DNA of 64,000 bases from Rheinheimera hassiensis. Lineage in GTDB: Bacteria; Pseudomonadota; Gammaproteobacteria; Enterobacterales; Alteromonadaceae. The translations under genes and the position numbers were made by a program. Positions 29,010 to 39,751 of the stretch are shown piece after piece. The notes under the pieces are model-generated. The model did no database searches. It saw nothing but the letters and a program-made list of their open reading frames with translations, and had not been told where the DNA came from. Each line of letters opens with the position of its first letter. Positions within the stretch are counted from its first letter, which is position 1. The stretch spans positions 434,001 through 498,000 of the forward strand of contig NZ_JAKUJZ010000005.1 in assembly GCF_022436675.1 (NCBI RefSeq). The letters run 5' to 3'.

Positions 29010-30179
29010 TTAAGTATGCTCACGGGTTAGACAAGTTAAATCATACTGCGCGCTGTTATGGTATAAGGCGAAACCAAACCGCAACCGATCTGCGCGATAG
29101 TCTGTTTCGATACCCGCTCGTTTTAACTCTGCTGCCAGTTCGGCAACTTGCGCCGCACTACCCAGGCGGAAGGTTAAAAAGTGGCCGTGGTGCGCTAAAT
29201 CCTGTTGCAGCAGCGATTGCATATTTAACTTAGTATGCTTTAACTCTGCTACTTTGGCTAAAAATGCTTGCTGTAACTGCTGCACATACTGATGAATACG
29301 GCCCACACTGATGCCCTGCTGCTTAAATAACCGCAACACGGCATTAAGGCGATATAAGGCGGAGAAATCCATCGTTGAGCCGGCAAACCGATAACCATCT
29401 TCACTGTACAGCACCGTAGCAGATTTTTCGCCGGCCAAAGTACCAAACTCGGCAAACCAGCCTGTATATAACGGCCGGGCAGTGCTGCCCAGAGGAACTG
29501 TCATAAAACAGCAGCCCTCACCGCCCTGAGCGTATTTATAACTGCCTGCCAGATAAAAAATACGTTCTGCAATTGCCGACAAATCCGTTGGCAAGGCCAT
29601 AAAACCATGATAGCCGTCGATCACGATCATCGCATCGCTGCTGGCGGCCAATTGCTGCACAAAGCCGGTTAAGTCGGCAATAGCAAAACCTGAATTGAAA
29701 AATACCTGACTGCAGAAAATTAATTGATAGTTGTTTGCTGCCGCTGCATCAGTAAAACGCTGGGCAAAGCTGGCAAAAGGTTCGGTTGGGATAACATCCA
29801 GCTGCACGTTATCATATTCAGCCAGACGCTTTACCTGGCGCGAAAAGCTATGAAATTCACTGTCGGTTGTTAAAATCCTCAGTGGATGGCGTAAATCAAA
29901 GCAACTGAGCAAACGCATAACCAGCTCGTGGGTATTAGGTGCGAACACAATTTGCTCAGCCTGGGGCAGTTGCAATATATCAGCGATAAGCTGCTGGGTT
30001 TGCGGCACTTTGTCACCAAAAATATAACGCCATTTATCATCTACCAGCCTGGCGGTGTCGTCCCAGTATTCCAGCATGGCATCACGGGTAACATCTGGCC
30101 AGTAGTGATGCGAATGGCAGGCAAAGTGTTGCTTGCCCTGATTCGCCTGCAAAAAACGCTGATAAAACTGTTGGTACAT
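29010..30179 (-). CDS. Kynureninase-like aminotransferase class V PLP enzyme
   Basis: The 389-aa fold-type I protein resembles the kynureninase/class V aminotransferase family: HSHHYWPDVTRDAMLEYWDD near the start, IVIDGYHGFMALP (Asp for the PLP pyridine nitrogen), and YLAGSYKYAQGGEGCCFMTVP with the Schiff-base Lys. No kyn or NAD genes adjoin it, so the reaction is uncertain. The ATG at 30179 is preceded by AGGGGG; the frame's longer form to 30197 is less likely. It lies between the hfl operon terminator and purA, an insertion relative to enterobacterial order. Confidence 0.75.
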   Translation of the reverse strand: MYQQFYQRFLQANQGKQHFACHSHHYWPDVTRDAMLEYWDDTARLVDDKWRYIFGDKVPQTQQLIADILQLPQAEQIVFAPNTHELVMRLLSCFDLRHPLRILTTDSEFHSFSRQVKRLAEYDNVQLDVIPTEPFASFAQRFTDAAAANNYQLIFCSQVFFNSGFAIADLTGFVQQLAASSDAMIVIDGYHGFMALPTDLSAIAERIFYLAGSYKYAQGGEGCCFMTVPLGSTARPLYTGWFAEFGTLAGEKSATVLYSEDGYRFAGSTMDFSALYRLNAVLRLFKQQGISVGRIHQYVQQLQQAFLAKVAELKHTKLNMQSLLQQDLAHHGHFLTFRLGSAAQVAELAAELKRAGIETDYRADRLRFGFALYHNSAQYDLTCLTREHT

Positions 30180-30206
30180 AACTCCCCCTATGACCATCTC
30201 AGAGAC

Positions 30207-30232
30207 AAAAAAGGCCCTGAAAGGGCCTTTTT
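30207..30232 (-). terminator. Terminator of the tsaE-to-hflC operon
   Basis: AAAAAGGCCC-TGAAA-GGGCCTTTTT, with T-runs on both strands, 15 nt after the hflC stop on the minus strand. Confidence 0.9.
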
Positions 30233-30246
30233 CTTAAACACTATAA

Positions 30247-31128
30247 TCAGTTTTGTACTTGATCTGATTTCATGTATTTGAAGAATTCATTATCCGGCTG
30301 TACCACCAACACATCGTCTTTACTGCTAAAGCTTTTGCGATAGGCTTCCATACTGCGCACGAAGGAAAAGAACTCGGCATTTTTGTTATAGGCTTCGGCA
30401 TAGACATTGGCTGCTAAGGCATCACCTTCACCGCGTACAGTACGCGAGTTACGCTCAGCATCGGCTACCATAACGGTAACCCGTGCATCAACATCGGCAC
30501 GAATGATCTCTGCTTCTTCCATACCACGTGAGCGGTGCTCACGCGCCACAGCATGACGCTCAGCTTCCATCCGGGCAAAAATCGAGCTACTAACTTCCTG
30601 CGGCAGGTTAATCTGCTTCACACGAACGTCGACCACTTCAATACCAAGTTCTTTTGACGCAGCACCCGCTTGCTGTAAAGCACTCTGCATTAACTGAGTA
30701 CGCTCGCCTGATACAATTTCCTGAATGGTACGGGTACCAAATTCTGTGCGTAATCCGTTATTAATATACTGTTTTAACAACACTTCTGCTTGTGCCGTAT
30801 TACCGCCTGTTGCCAGAAAGTAGGCACCAAAGTCGTTAATACGCCATTTTACATAGCTGTCTACCAGTAAGTCTTTTTTCTCTGCAGTTACAAAACGATC
30901 CTGCGCATCGTCCAGCGTTTGGACACGGGCATCTAACTTACGCACGGTTTCAATAAATGGCAGCTTAAAATGCAAACCGGGTTCATACACAGTCACATTC
31001 TGCTCTGCATCACGCTGAATTTTACCAAACTGGATCACAATGGCACGCTGACCTTCTGGCACTACAAATAAAGCAGATACAAAAATAAACGCAATAATAA
31101 CGATAATGGCTATAGTAAAGTTCTTCAT
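30247..31128 (-). CDS. hflC: HflC, SPFH-family FtsH regulator subunit
   Basis: HflC (293 aa) has one N-terminal membrane anchor (about 5-22) and a periplasmic SPFH/band-7 domain (VPEGQRAIVIQFGKI, VDSYVKWRINDFGAYF, GIEVVDVRVKQINLP) with a long coiled-coil end. With HflK it forms a cage around FtsH in the inner membrane and modulates membrane-protein degradation. Its start lies 3 nt after the hflK stop. Confidence 0.96.
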   Translation of the reverse strand: MKNFTIAIIVIIAFIFVSALFVVPEGQRAIVIQFGKIQRDAEQNVTVYEPGLHFKLPFIETVRKLDARVQTLDDAQDRFVTAEKKDLLVDSYVKWRINDFGAYFLATGGNTAQAEVLLKQYINNGLRTEFGTRTIQEIVSGERTQLMQSALQQAGAASKELGIEVVDVRVKQINLPQEVSSSIFARMEAERHAVAREHRSRGMEEAEIIRADVDARVTVMVADAERNSRTVRGEGDALAANVYAEAYNKNAEFFSFVRSMEAYRKSFSSKDDVLVVQPDNEFFKYMKSDQVQN

Positions 31129-31131
31129 ATA

Positions 31132-32286
31132 TTACCCCCGGCCACTGCGTGTTGTTGTGCTGCGCGAACTGTCAGTCCGGTTTGAACTGCTACTACTGTC
31201 GGTGCTGCTACGCGATGGAATTAACGGCAGGCTATTTGACGGCGTTGAACTGCCTGAGCCTTGGTTAATCATTTTATCAAGAGGTAAATACATAATATTA
31301 TTACCATTTTTTACATCAACAAGCACTTTTGATGTATTGCTGTATACCTGTTCCATCGTTTCAATGTACATACGGTCGCGAGTTACCTTAGGTGCAGCCA
31401 GATATTCCGGTAATAGCTTTTCAAACCGGGCTACTTCACCTTGCGCCTTCAACACAACTTGCTGTTTGTAGGCATCGGCTTCTTGCATTACACGATTAAC
31501 CTGACCACGGGCACGTGGTTCAATTTCACGGGCATATGCCTGAGCTTCCTGTACAAAGCGCTCCTGATCTTCCTGTGCTTTAATCGCATCATCGAAGGCG
31601 TCACGTACTTCTTCCGGTGGCCGTGCATCACGGAAGTTAACATCAACCAGAGCTATACCCATCTTGTAAGGTTCAATAATGCCTTCCAGTTCCTGCCGGG
31701 TGTTCTGGCGCACAACTTCACGGCCACGGGTTAATACGTCATCCATAATAGAGTGACCGATAACATAGCGCAGTGCTGCATCGGTTGCCTGGTGTAAACT
31801 GCTATCAGCATCTACCACTGAAAATTTATATAGCCGGGCGTTGAATACACGATACTGAATTTCAAACGTTACCCGTACCAGATTCTGATCCTGCGTAAGC
31901 ATAAAACCATCGCTGCGCAAAGTACGTACACTGGTTACATCAACCGGCAGCACATTGTCGATAAAAGTTGGTTTCCAGTGAATACCAGGCCCGACTTCAT
32001 CGTGATACTGGCCAAAACGCAGCACAACTCCACGCTCAGATTCTTTAATGGTATAAAAGCCACTGAAGGCCCACACCAATGCTGCGACAATCAGTATTAG
32101 TACCAGCGCAGCTGAAGCGCCACCGCCGCTACTACCACCTGTTGACTTGCCACCGCCGAAGATACCTCCTAACTTTTTGCCAAAGTTACGAAACACTTCA
32201 TCTAAATCGGGCGGGCCCTGATCACGACCACCCTGTTTCCAGGGGTCGTTATTCTTGCCGTTATTGCCCGGCTCATTCCAAGCCAT
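31132..32286 (-). CDS. hflK: HflK, SPFH-family FtsH regulator subunit
   Basis: HflK (384 aa) starts with the typical Gly/Asn/Pro-rich cytoplasmic segment (MAWNEPGNNGKNNDPW), a transmembrane helix near 60-80, an SPFH domain (ESERGVVLRFGQYHDEVGPG) and a helical region EPRARGQVNRVMQEADAYK. The C-terminus is a Ser-rich tail. HflK pairs with HflC. It follows hflX after 40 nt, as in E. coli. Confidence 0.96.
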   Translation of the reverse strand: MAWNEPGNNGKNNDPWKQGGRDQGPPDLDEVFRNFGKKLGGIFGGGKSTGGSSGGGASAALVLILIVAALVWAFSGFYTIKESERGVVLRFGQYHDEVGPGIHWKPTFIDNVLPVDVTSVRTLRSDGFMLTQDQNLVRVTFEIQYRVFNARLYKFSVVDADSSLHQATDAALRYVIGHSIMDDVLTRGREVVRQNTRQELEGIIEPYKMGIALVDVNFRDARPPEEVRDAFDDAIKAQEDQERFVQEAQAYAREIEPRARGQVNRVMQEADAYKQQVVLKAQGEVARFEKLLPEYLAAPKVTRDRMYIETMEQVYSNTSKVLVDVKNGNNIMYLPLDKMINQGSGSSTPSNSLPLIPSRSSTDSSSSSNRTDSSRSTTTRSGRG

Positions 32287-32326
32287 GGTTTACTCCATTC
32301 TAAGTTGCAAAATAAGGGTTAATGTA

Positions 32327-33622
32327 TCAAATAACCGGCTGACTGACGACATAGTTTTCTAATTGTCCGTGCGACTGCTTTACGCTGCGGTTCCACACCG
32401 ACTCGCTTAACCGCAGTTGCAACTGACAATTGCCCTCAGCGTCGAACTGTTCTTGCTCAATACTGTGTTGCTGGTGAAACCGGGCACGCCACTGCATTTG
32501 CTCCGGTGGCAATAGCAAAGTTATGTCCATATACCGTTCTGACAACAACTGGCTTAATGCCTGCGCCAGCAAGTCTACCCCGGCGCCGCTAACGGCAGAT
32601 AAATATACCGCTACCGGTTGTTTGTATTCGTTGTACTCAATACGCGGTAATTGCTGCAACAGGTCAATTTTGTTGTACACCACCAGTTGCGGTAACTGAT
32701 CGGCATCAATTTCCTGCAATACCAGGTCAACCTGCTGCATATTGTCATCTTTACGCGGATCTGACAGATCCACCACATGCAACTGCAAGTCGGCATCGCG
32801 GGTTTCCTGCAACGTCGATTTAAAAGCAGCGACTAAGTCGTGCGGCAAATGCCTGATAAAACCAACGGTGTCGGCCAGAATTATCTCGCCAACACCTTTT
32901 AGTTTCAGTTTACGTAAGGTGGGATCCAGTGTGGCAAACAGTTGATCAGCTGCGTACACATCGGCTTTGGTAATGCGGTTAAATAGCGTCGATTTACCCG
33001 CGTTGGTATAGCCCACTACCGACACTACCGGCACTTCAGAACGTTGCCGGGCACGGCGGCCTTGCTCACGCTGCTTAGTCAGCTTTGCCAGCCTGGTTTG
33101 TAATGCCTTTACCCGCTCGCGCAGTAAACGCCGATCGGTTTCCAGCTGTGTTTCACCGGGGCCGCGCAAGCCAATACCACCTTTTTGCCGGTCAAGACTG
33201 TCCCAGCCGCGCACTAACCTTGAGGCCAAATGCTGCAACTGTGCCAGTTCTACCTGCAATTTACCTTCAAAGGTGCGGGCGCGCTGGGCAAAAATATCCA
33301 AAATCAATGTGGTGCGATCAATAACCCTGGTAAGACACAAACGTTCCAGATTACGTGTTTGCGCCGGGCTCAATGCATGGTTAAAAATAACCACATCAGC
33401 ACCGGTTTCTTCTACCAGTGCTGCTATTTCCTCTGCCTTACCGGAGCCAACAAAAAATTTAGCATCAGGCGCGCTTCTGCTTGCAGTAACAACCTGCATA
33501 GTTTGCACACCGGCGGAAGACACCAGCAATTTCAGTTCGGTTAGATCCTCACTGACATGCTGCTGCGAAAAGTTTACATGGACAAGGATCGCTTGTTCCG
33601 GTACCACGCTAATGTCAGACAA
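32327..33622 (-). CDS. hflX: Ribosome-associated GTPase HflX
   Basis: HflX (431 aa) splits or rescues stalled 70S ribosomes after heat or antibiotic stress. The N-terminal HflX domain (VGSGKAEEI, VIFNHALSPAQTRNLE) precedes the G domain with GYTNAGKSTLFN (P-loop), DTVGFIRHLP (G3) and NKIDLL (G4). The only plausible start is TTG at 33622, with AGGGG about nine bases before it. The resulting N-terminus aligns residue for residue with the E. coli protein (EQAILVHVNF), so I accept it. Confidence 0.95.
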   Translation of the reverse strand: MSDISVVPEQAILVHVNFSQQHVSEDLTELKLLVSSAGVQTMQVVTASRSAPDAKFFVGSGKAEEIAALVEETGADVVIFNHALSPAQTRNLERLCLTRVIDRTTLILDIFAQRARTFEGKLQVELAQLQHLASRLVRGWDSLDRQKGGIGLRGPGETQLETDRRLLRERVKALQTRLAKLTKQREQGRRARQRSEVPVVSVVGYTNAGKSTLFNRITKADVYAADQLFATLDPTLRKLKLKGVGEIILADTVGFIRHLPHDLVAAFKSTLQETRDADLQLHVVDLSDPRKDDNMQQVDLVLQEIDADQLPQLVVYNKIDLLQQLPRIEYNEYKQPVAVYLSAVSGAGVDLLAQALSQLLSERYMDITLLLPPEQMQWRARFHQQHSIEQEQFDAEGNCQLQLRLSESVWNRSVKQSHGQLENYVVSQPVI

Positions 33623-33639
33623 GCGAGTAACCCCTGAAA

Positions 33640-33900
33640 TTATTCCACGTCCTCTTCATCATCACCCTGACCATTGCTGTGAGTTACCATAGTATTGACC
33701 GCGCGGGCCGGTACCACAGTTGAAATGGCATGCTTATATACCATTTGACTTACAGTATTTTTCAGCAGAATAACGAACTGATCGAAAGATTCGATCTGAC
33801 CCTGAAGTTTAATGCCATTCACCAGATAAATTGATACCGGAATACGCTCCCGTCTCAAGGTGTTTAAAAATGGGTCTTGTAAAGATTGGCCCTTTGCCAT
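33640..33900 (-). CDS. hfq: RNA chaperone Hfq
   Basis: Hfq (86 aa) has the Sm1 motif [37 protein letters not shown] and Sm2 with [13 protein letters not shown]. It forms a hexamer that matches small RNAs to mRNA targets. The C-terminal tail is short and acidic (GDDEEDVE). It sits between miaA and hflX in the conserved order, 17 nt before hflX. Confidence 0.98.
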   Translation of the reverse strand: MAKGQSLQDPFLNTLRRERIPVSIYLVNGIKLQGQIESFDQFVILLKNTVSQMVYKHAISTVVPARAVNTMVTHSNGQGDDEEDVE

Positions 33901-33989
33901 GTGCCGCTTTCCTTTTTTAATTAGTCCGACTTATATTGGTATTATTTTTTTTATTTCAAGTTGTTAAAACGTCTTTTTCTACATCTTCT

Positions 33990-34919
33990 TTAGCTTAGCG
34001 AAGATAAAACGGCTTGCAAGTTTTCAGCTAACGGCGCGTCACTTTTCAGCCATGTCAGATCAGGCCAGCCTCGCAACCAGGTTAACTGCCGTTTTGCCAG
34101 TTGCCGGGTTGCCGCGATACCGCGCTCACTCATCTGTTGATAGCTACCATTGCCTGACAGATAATCCCACATTTGCCGGTAACCTACGCAGCGCATAGAG
34201 GGTAAATCCGGGTGTAAATCTGGCCGGGCTTTAAGTGCCGCAACTTCCTGTTCAAAACCGGCAACCAGCATCTGCTCAAACCTCATCGCAATACGCTGGT
34301 GCAACACGGCACGATCCTCCGGCGCTATCGCAAATTGGTGTGCAGGAAAAGCAAAAGGTTCCCCTTTTTCTGCAGTTAAATCTGTCAAACTACGCCCGGT
34401 AAGACGGTAAACTTCCAATGCCCGGTTAATACGCTGCGGGTCATTCGGGTGAATACGCTGTGCAGATACAGGATCAATCTGCGCTAACTCGTCGTGTAAT
34501 CTGGCCCAGCCTTTTACTGCTGCTTCCTGCTCCAACTGCTGTCGCACTGCTTCGTTAGCCTCTGGTAGCGGCGAAATACCTTCAAGCAAGGCTTTAAAGT
34601 ACAGCATAGTACCACCAACCAGAATGGGGATGTTACCACGATGTTGAATTTCAGCAATCAAACGCAACGCATCTGTACGGAAGTCTGCCGCAGAATAGCT
34701 TTGTGCCGGGTCACGAATGTCGAGCAGGTGATGCGGCGTTACTGCCAGCTCCTGCGCGGTGGGTTTGGCAGTGCCTATATCCATACCGCGATAAACCAGA
34801 GCACTGTCAACACTGATAAGCTCTGCAGGTAACTGTTGGTATAGCTTTGTTGCCAGCGCTGTTTTACCGGACGCGGTTGGCCCCATCAGAAAAATTACAT
34901 CGCGCTTTAGCTGACTCAT
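33990..34919 (-). CDS. miaA: tRNA dimethylallyltransferase
   Basis: MiaA (309 aa) adds an isopentenyl group to A37 of UNN-reading tRNAs. P-loop [27 protein letters not shown] (acceptor-site Asp) and the [13 protein letters not shown] segment are present. Its start overlaps the mutL stop by 4 nt (ATGA), giving coupled translation. Confidence 0.97.
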   Translation of the reverse strand: MSQLKRDVIFLMGPTASGKTALATKLYQQLPAELISVDSALVYRGMDIGTAKPTAQELAVTPHHLLDIRDPAQSYSAADFRTDALRLIAEIQHRGNIPILVGGTMLYFKALLEGISPLPEANEAVRQQLEQEAAVKGWARLHDELAQIDPVSAQRIHPNDPQRINRALEVYRLTGRSLTDLTAEKGEPFAFPAHQFAIAPEDRAVLHQRIAMRFEQMLVAGFEQEVAALKARPDLHPDLPSMRCVGYRQMWDYLSGNGSYQQMSERGIAATRQLAKRQLTWLRGWPDLTWLKSDAPLAENLQAVLSSLS

Positions 34920-36670
34920 GGTTGTTGCCTTGTTAACAAACCCAGTGTGGTATCAAGTTGCAACGGTGCATAGCTCCAGTACTCGGGCAGAGACAATACC
35001 GGAGGCGCAGAGTTTAATACTGTGGCCGCAGCAACCCCATTAGCATTGAGTAACATAGACAATAAAGCACCTATCACATCATCGCCGCTATTTTGCGCTA
35101 ACTGCTCAAACCATGATGGTAACCACTGCCCCAGCACAGTTTGTCGCAGCCAATCGGGCACCGCCCTCACTATCACGGTATTGTCAGTAAGCAGCATATC
35201 AAAACCAGCACGGCTGAAGCTGTCAGCCAGTTGGGTAAGTTTGCGTAGCTGCGCAGCATTGACACTGATACGAAGCGGCAGCAATAACGGCACGGCAGGT
35301 AAACTGTTGGCAGTAAAATATGCCGATAAGGTGGGCACAAGATCAATCAACAACACATCGTCAGCATGTTGTTTAAGCAAATACCGGTTACGTACAATCA
35401 GCGGAGCAGCTGTTAATTGAGTTTGTGCAGGCGGGCTGAATGCAGCAGTGGCAGGTTGCAGTTCTGCCGTTGCTTCTGTTTGTGCATCTGCAGCTTTATG
35501 GCTGTGCTGCCAGTATGACAGCTCACGTTTTACTGCTGCGACTCCCGGCTGACGGGGCGCATAACCGCCGCTACGGCCTGCCTGGTTGCTGACCGGTTGC
35601 TCTGGCTGGTAGTTACAGGCTGATGTTTCCTGTACCCGGTGAACTATATCTGCGGCAGTTGGCTGTGATGTAGCCAACTGCACTAACGCATCACCCAGGG
35701 CTGATACCACAAAATCGTGTATTAGCCTGGCCTGATGAAAGCGCACCTCATGCTTAGCCGGATGCACATTTACATCTACCTGGCGCGGGTCAAGCTCCAG
35801 GTATAATACAAAAGCAGGTTGTTGCTCGGCGGTTAGCATATCGCCATAGGCCTGACGGATAGCATGATTTAACAGCTTATCGCGCATCATCCGGCCATTA
35901 ACGTAGCTGTACTGGCATTGCAACTGGTTACTGCACGCTTGCGGCTGCACTATCCAGCCCCAGATCCGCACATCGCCATACTGATTCTCAATAAAAGCGG
36001 CATTCTCTGCAAACACCCGGCCACACAGGGCCGCCACCCGCTTTTGCCGTTGCTCTTCAGTTTTCGCCGCCTTTAACCGGCGCACTACCTGGCCGTTATG
36101 GCTCAGTTGCCAGGTCACATCATAACGGCTTAACGCCAGCCGTTTTATCAGTTCATCAATATGGCTGAATTCTGTTTTGTCAGTCCGCAAAAACTTGCGC
36201 CGCGCCGGTGTATTAAAAAATAAGTCCAGTACTTCAATGCTGGTACCCACCGGATGCGCTGCCGGACGCACCTCCACCTGCATATCACGCCCGGCGGCAC
36301 TGGCCTGCCAGGCTGCGCTTTGCTCAAGGATTTTCGATGTTAACGTCAGCCGTGATACCGAACTGATACTGGCCAATGCCTCGCCGCGAAAGCCCAGGCT
36401 GGTAATGGCTTCCAAATCATCCAAATCAGTAATTTTACTGGTGGCATGCCGGCTTAACGCCAGTACCAGCTCTTGCTCTGCAATACCGCTACCATTGTCA
36501 CGCACCCGGATCAGCTTACTGCCACCTTTTTCAATATCTATTTCAATCTGGTCAGCACCGGCGTCCAGGCTGTTTTCTACCAGTTCTTTCACTACAGATG
36601 CGGGGCGCTCAACAACTTCACCCGCCGCAATCTGGTTAGCAAGCTGCGGCGGTAAAATACGAATAGCCAT
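34916..36670 (-). CDS. mutL: DNA mismatch repair protein MutL
   Basis: MutL (584 aa) couples MutS mismatch recognition to MutH or UvrD. The GHKL ATPase domain includes [26 protein letters not shown] and [10 protein letters not shown]; a Gln/Ala-rich linker (about 340-400) leads to the C-terminal dimerisation domain. The DQHA-x2-E-x4-E endonuclease motif is absent, as in E. coli-type MutL, which implies methyl-directed repair with MutH. It starts 2 nt after the amiB stop. Confidence 0.97.
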   Translation of the reverse strand: MAIRILPPQLANQIAAGEVVERPASVVKELVENSLDAGADQIEIDIEKGGSKLIRVRDNGSGIAEQELVLALSRHATSKITDLDDLEAITSLGFRGEALASISSVSRLTLTSKILEQSAAWQASAAGRDMQVEVRPAAHPVGTSIEVLDLFFNTPARRKFLRTDKTEFSHIDELIKRLALSRYDVTWQLSHNGQVVRRLKAAKTEEQRQKRVAALCGRVFAENAAFIENQYGDVRIWGWIVQPQACSNQLQCQYSYVNGRMMRDKLLNHAIRQAYGDMLTAEQQPAFVLYLELDPRQVDVNVHPAKHEVRFHQARLIHDFVVSALGDALVQLATSQPTAADIVHRVQETSACNYQPEQPVSNQAGRSGGYAPRQPGVAAVKRELSYWQHSHKAADAQTEATAELQPATAAFSPPAQTQLTAAPLIVRNRYLLKQHADDVLLIDLVPTLSAYFTANSLPAVPLLLPLRISVNAAQLRKLTQLADSFSRAGFDMLLTDNTVIVRAVPDWLRQTVLGQWLPSWFEQLAQNSGDDVIGALLSMLLNANGVAAATVLNSAPPVLSLPEYWSYAPLQLDTTLGLLTRQQP

Positions 36671-36672
36671 AG

Positions 36673-37980
36673 CTAGGGGATCCGCAGGGTCTGGCCAACG
36701 CGGATGCTGTCAGTGGTAAGTTGATTAAGGTTGCGTAACTCATCAATAGACACATTATAACGCTGCGCCAGCAGAGACAAAGACTCGCCAGCGCTAACGC
36801 GATGCTCCCTTGAGCGCTGCTGTGCAAACAAAGAATCCGCTGGCGGTGATTTTTCAAAGTGCCGTTTTAGCGCGCTGAACAAAGATTGCGCCAGTTTGGT
36901 TTGATGCGCAGCCGAGCGTAATTGCCGCTCTTCCTGTGGGTTAGAGATAAAACCAACTTCCACCAGAATAGACGGAATATCCGGAGCCTTAAGCACACCA
37001 AGGCTGGCAGCCTGCGGCTCTTTCTTATGCAAATGCGCAACTTTACCCAGCTCTTGCAATACTTCACCGGCAACCTGATAGGCGGTTACCATCGAGTGGT
37101 TCATTGATAAATCCAGCACTGTTTGCGCCAGATAGCGCTCATTGGCAGAATCTTTAATAATCTCAGCCACACCGCCCAGCAGTTCAGAGTGCCGCTCTGT
37201 CTGTTCCAGCATACGCCCTACTTCGGTTGTAGCGCGCCGTAAAGATAACACCCAAACAGAAGCCCCACGCGGCTGCGGCGTGGTAAACGCATCAGCATGA
37301 ATAGAAACCAGCAGATCGGCTTGTTGGCCACGGGCAATTTCGGTACGGCGGTTAACGTGAATATAGTAATCGTTAGTGCGCACCATCATGGATTTCATAC
37401 CTGGCTGACGATCGATTAGCTGCGCCAACTGCCTCGCAATAGGCAAGGTGATGTTTTTTTCATAAAAACCACTGGGGCCTATTGAACCCGGGTCCTCACC
37501 GCCGTGGCCTGCATCTATTGCAATAACAATATCGCGTGCAGCCCGTATTGCCGGTGGAGGTACGTTCTGTGCTGGCTGGTCATCCGGTAAATCTACCACT
37601 AAACGGTGTCCATAAGGTGGTGTGGGTGACAAAGCAAACACATTGGCTTTGGTTGATTTGGCTAAATCCAGCACGATGCGCATACTATTGGCATCGCCAC
37701 TGCTACGGATAGCTTTAATTAATGGGGACTCTCCTGACACCGACGGTAAATTGCTGCCACCTTTAATATTACTCAGGTCAATAACCAGCCTATCCGGTTT
37801 ATCCAGCGTGAAATATTTGTGATCCGGTGCAGCAGATAAGTCGAATACCACTCGGGTATTGTCCGGCGATGGCCAAATTCTTACACCCTGCACCTGATTA
37901 GCGGCTACGCCAGCGACGCTGAACAATGCCAGCAGCAACAGCAATAAACCGTGTAACGTATTGTAACTATTCGTTTTCAT
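36673..37980 (-). CDS. amiB: N-acetylmuramoyl-L-alanine amidase AmiB/AmiC type, with LysM domain
   Basis: A signal peptide (about 1-27) is followed by an AMIN domain (about 30-125), an Amidase_3 domain with zinc ligands ([20 protein letters not shown]) and catalytic Glu in [13 protein letters not shown], and a C-terminal LysM ([19 protein letters not shown]). It splits the septal peptidoglycan stem peptides during cell separation, controlled by an EnvC/NlpD-type activator. The synteny with tsaE and mutL matches amiB. The start overlaps the tsaE end by 14 nt. Confidence 0.95.
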   Translation of the reverse strand: MKTNSYNTLHGLLLLLLALFSVAGVAANQVQGVRIWPSPDNTRVVFDLSAAPDHKYFTLDKPDRLVIDLSNIKGGSNLPSVSGESPLIKAIRSSGDANSMRIVLDLAKSTKANVFALSPTPPYGHRLVVDLPDDQPAQNVPPPAIRAARDIVIAIDAGHGGEDPGSIGPSGFYEKNITLPIARQLAQLIDRQPGMKSMMVRTNDYYIHVNRRTEIARGQQADLLVSIHADAFTTPQPRGASVWVLSLRRATTEVGRMLEQTERHSELLGGVAEIIKDSANERYLAQTVLDLSMNHSMVTAYQVAGEVLQELGKVAHLHKKEPQAASLGVLKAPDIPSILVEVGFISNPQEERQLRSAAHQTKLAQSLFSALKRHFEKSPPADSLFAQQRSREHRVSAGESLSLLAQRYNVSIDELRNLNQLTTDSIRVGQTLRIP

Positions 37981-38443
37981 TATTTAGCGCATTCAGCATT
38001 TTGGCTCCGGCTGGGGTATTAGCGCTTATCCTTACCCGCCGTAGCTCTTGTTCGAATAATAAGTGTATGTCCAGATCCGCTACAGGTAAATAACCCATGC
38101 CCTGCAGAGGCCATTCAATCAGGCATATACTGTCGCTGCGAAAATAATCGCGGATGCCCATAAACTCCAGCTCTTCAGCATCACGTAAACGGTACAGATC
38201 AAAATGAAACACCGTTAAGTTTTCCAGCTGGTAAGGCTCAACCAGAGTATAAGTTGGGCTTTTAACTGTACCCTTATGGCCAAGAGCATGCAGCAGCCCC
38301 CGGCTGAAAGTCGTTTTGCCTGCCCCTAAATCGCCATGCAGAAATAAGGTGTGCCCGCCTGAAACCAGAGTTGCCATACGCGATGCTAACGCTAAGGTTG
38401 CTTGCTCATCCTTTAACACACTTTCAAATTGCTGCACTGGCAT
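37967..38443 (-). CDS. tsaE: tRNA threonylcarbamoyladenosine biosynthesis ATPase TsaE
   Basis: The 158-aa ATPase contains the P-loop [25 protein letters not shown] and FHFDLYRL, ending the t6A assembly cycle with TsaB and TsaD. The frame opens at 38482, but MPVQQFES at 38443 is the best start. It begins the minus-strand operon ending at hflC. The usual neighbour nnr (NAD(P)HX repair) is not between it and queG. Confidence 0.95.
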   Translation of the reverse strand: MPVQQFESVLKDEQATLALASRMATLVSGGHTLFLHGDLGAGKTTFSRGLLHALGHKGTVKSPTYTLVEPYQLENLTVFHFDLYRLRDAEELEFMGIRDYFRSDSICLIEWPLQGMGYLPVADLDIHLLFEQELRRVRISANTPAGAKMLNALNNENE

Positions 38444-38617
38444 TTTCTCTGTTGTCGCACAAAAACCGCACCATGTTAACAAATTAGTTGCCTGCTGGGC
38501 CAGTAAAACCGCTTGTCGCGACTATGACTTAATCTGCTACTACCAAGTTCCCGCCCGGCTAGGCGCAACAGCCCATTTTATGCTAAATTGCGCTGTGTTT
38601 TCTTACCGGCTTTTTGC

Positions 38618-39751
38618 ATGACAACAGATTATGCCGCACTGGCATTGCAGATAAAACGCTGGGCGCAGGAACTGGGCTTTGCGCAGTTAGGTATAACCGG
38701 TGTTTCCTTGCCGGATGCTGAACGGCAACTGCAAAAATGGCTGGATGCAGGCTATCACGGCGAAATGGATTATATGGCCAGCCACGGTATGCTGCGGGCA
38801 AGGCCGGCAGAACTGGTACCCGGCACGTTGCGGGTATTAAGTGTACGGATGAACTATTTACCCAAAGGCGCTGGTTTTGCCACCAACCTGGCCGACCCGA
38901 CTCAGGCTTATATCAGCCGCTATGCTCTGGGGCGTGACTACCATAAGCTGATCCGCAACCGGCTTAAACAACTGGGCGAACGTATTAATCAGCAGGTGGC
39001 TGAATTGGGCTATCGGCCTTTTACCGATTCAGCCCCCATCTTAGAGCGACCACTGGCCCAACAAGCCGGGCTTGGCTGGATAGGCAAACATAGCTTATTG
39101 CTAAACCAGGAGGCTGGCTCATGGTTTTTTCTCGGTGAGCTGCTGGTTAACTTGCCTTTACCCATCGATACGCCACACGAAGGTGATTGCGGTAGTTGTG
39201 TTGCCTGCATCACCAGTTGCCCCACCGGCGCAATTGTTGAACCCTACGTGGTCGATGCCCGCCGCTGTATTTCTTATCTGACTATTGAACTTAAAGGCGC
39301 AATTCCGGAAGAATTCCGCCCGTTACTGGGCAACCGTATATACGGTTGCGACGACTGTCAGTTGGTATGCCCGGAAAACCGCGTAGCGCCACTCAGTATT
39401 GAAGGCGACTTTCAGCGCCGGCCTCAATGGCAAAGCCAAAGCCTGCTTAGTTTATTTGCCTGGCAGGAATATGAATTTTTAAGCCACACCGAAGGTAGCG
39501 CCATCCGCCGCATTGGTTATGAACGCTGGCAACGTAACATCGCTGTGGCACTGGGCAACGCGCCTTATCAGGCTGACATTGTGCAGGCGTTAAGCGCTAA
39601 ACTCGATAGCGCCAGCGCATTGGTCGCAGAACATATTCACTGGGCATTAGCACAACAAAAGCGAAAAGGCTGGCAGGCAGAGTCACTCTTACCACGCAGC
39701 ACGGAGCGTTTAGTCAGGATTATTCAGAAGGGCCTGCCGCGGGATGCATGA
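38618..39751 (+). CDS. queG: Epoxyqueuosine reductase
   Basis: QueG (377 aa) carries out the last step of queuosine tRNA modification using cobalamin and two [4Fe-4S] clusters. The N-terminal DUF1730 domain, then CGSCVACITSCPTGAI and CDDCQLVCPEN cluster motifs, are clear. The ATG at 38618 (MTTDYAAL) is chosen over the frame's earlier start at 38588. It diverges from tsaE. Its last 32 nt overlap the convergent DUF1289 gene. Confidence 0.96.
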   Translation: MTTDYAALALQIKRWAQELGFAQLGITGVSLPDAERQLQKWLDAGYHGEMDYMASHGMLRARPAELVPGTLRVLSVRMNYLPKGAGFATNLADPTQAYISRYALGRDYHKLIRNRLKQLGERINQQVAELGYRPFTDSAPILERPLAQQAGLGWIGKHSLLLNQEAGSWFFLGELLVNLPLPIDTPHEGDCGSCVACITSCPTGAIVEPYVVDARRCISYLTIELKGAIPEEFRPLLGNRIYGCDDCQLVCPENRVAPLSIEGDFQRRPQWQSQSLLSLFAWQEYEFLSHTEGSAIRRIGYERWQRNIAVALGNAPYQADIVQALSAKLDSASALVAEHIHWALAQQKRKGWQAESLLPRSTERLVRIIQKGLPRDA

